A program made the translations under genes and the position numbers. Under the pieces are notes generated by a model. It was not told the origin of the DNA. It made no database searches and was given only the letters and a program-made list of their open reading frames with translations. From assembly GCA_937875805.1 (NCBI GenBank), contig CALFHG010000240.1:1-6123 (forward strand): DNA of 6,123 nucleotides, given 5' to 3'. Below are positions 5,895-6,123 of this stretch, in pieces. The stretch is from an uncultured Nitrosopumilaceae archaeon. Lineage in GTDB: Archaea; Thermoproteota; Nitrososphaeria; Nitrososphaerales; Nitrosopumilaceae. How positions within the stretch are numbered: position 1 is the first letter of the stretch; each line of letters opens with the position of its first letter.

Positions 5895-6123
5895 AACTAT
5901 ACAAGATCTTTGAATTAGAAAACCATTGCGAAACGAGGTTATTTGAATGAAATTTTTATTATAAAATTTATTCTTAAAGCAAAATTTGACGTTAAATCCT
6001 AACTTTCTCCAAATTTAATCAATTTTTGGCTAGTCATATAATACTCACAAAATGAACTTTGTTGTATTCAACCAAAAATTTTATTGTAAATATAAGATCC
6101 AAAATATAGATCGTAATTTTGGC
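5895..6123. other. AT-rich intergenic region at the right edge
   Basis: These 229 bases carry the upstream region of the minus-strand cyclophilin-like gene, and beyond that nothing I can name. They are richer in A and T than the coding DNA. All six frames are broken into short pieces, except for a 24-codon reading frame from ATG 6052 that runs off the edge without resembling any protein. A 9 bp inverted repeat (AATTTTTGG at 6021-6029, CCAAAAATT at 6072-6080) and a 7 bp one (CCAAAAT 6099-6105, ATTTTGG 6116-6122) are present. TATA-like runs occur at about 5956-5970 and 6036-6041. No tRNA-like cloverleaf was noticed. Confidence 0.6.
5914..5922 (-). promoter_or_regulatory. Possible TATA box for the cyclophilin-like gene
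   Basis: On the minus strand this reads TTTCTAATT, centred about 24 nt before the ATG at 5894. That is consistent with a leaderless transcript, but the surrounding DNA is so AT-rich that a chance match is easy. Confidence 0.2.

Noticed and set aside
5943..6002. Short 20-codon plus-strand frame in the right intergenic region
   Set aside because: It is very short, rich in Ile/Lys/Phe as expected from AT-rich DNA, and lacks a convincing start.
6052..6123. Open frame from ATG 6052 running off the right edge (24 codons)
   Set aside because: Its residues resemble no protein start I know, there is no ribosome site, and a short open run in such AT-rich DNA is not strong evidence.

Overview
The window looks like a chromosomal segment from an AT-rich archaeon, most likely a marine ammonia-oxidising thaumarchaeon (Nitrososphaerota, Nitrosopumilus-like). 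The evidence is an archaeal-type elongation factor 1-beta, a two-domain archaeal Cdc48 ATPase, genes packed 1 to 8 nt apart, frequent TTG starts, likely leaderless starts behind TATA-like boxes, and a membrane protein with two blue-copper domains, a protein style abundant in ammonia-oxidising archaea. The assignment to this lineage is inference; archaeal origin is secure.

Layout. From the left, four plus-strand genes form a tight apparent operon: a 59-67 aa zinc-ribbon protein, EF-1 beta, a 722 aa Cdc48/VAT ATPase, and a 98 aa winged-helix-like protein of unknown function (gaps of 3, 8 and 3 nt). This cluster meets, tail to tail, a minus-strand heme O synthase gene (ctaB/cyoE). A 96 bp divergent promoter region separates ctaB from a plus-strand gene for a five-helix membrane protein carrying two amicyanin-like cupredoxin domains. 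Two nt after it lies a JAMM/MPN+ metalloprotease gene, which converges with a minus-strand cyclophilin-like (DUF369-type) gene. The last 229 bp are AT-rich, with no gene I can support.

How the genes fit together. Two themes alternate. The first is translation and protein quality control: zinc ribbon and EF-1 beta on the synthesis side, and on the turnover side Cdc48, whose last three residues (Phe-Tyr-Gly) form an HbYX motif for docking to the 20S proteasome, plus a JAMM isopeptidase with a full active site. The second is respiration: heme O synthase for a heme-copper terminal oxidase, and a membrane-anchored tandem blue-copper protein that could pass electrons to such an oxidase. No mobile element, CRISPR array, tRNA or rRNA was seen. 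The genes themselves are mostly recognisable families. The points most worth a second look are the HbYX tail, the unexplained winged-helix neighbour of Cdc48, the tandem cupredoxin-membrane fusion opposite ctaB, and the JAMM gene coupled to it.
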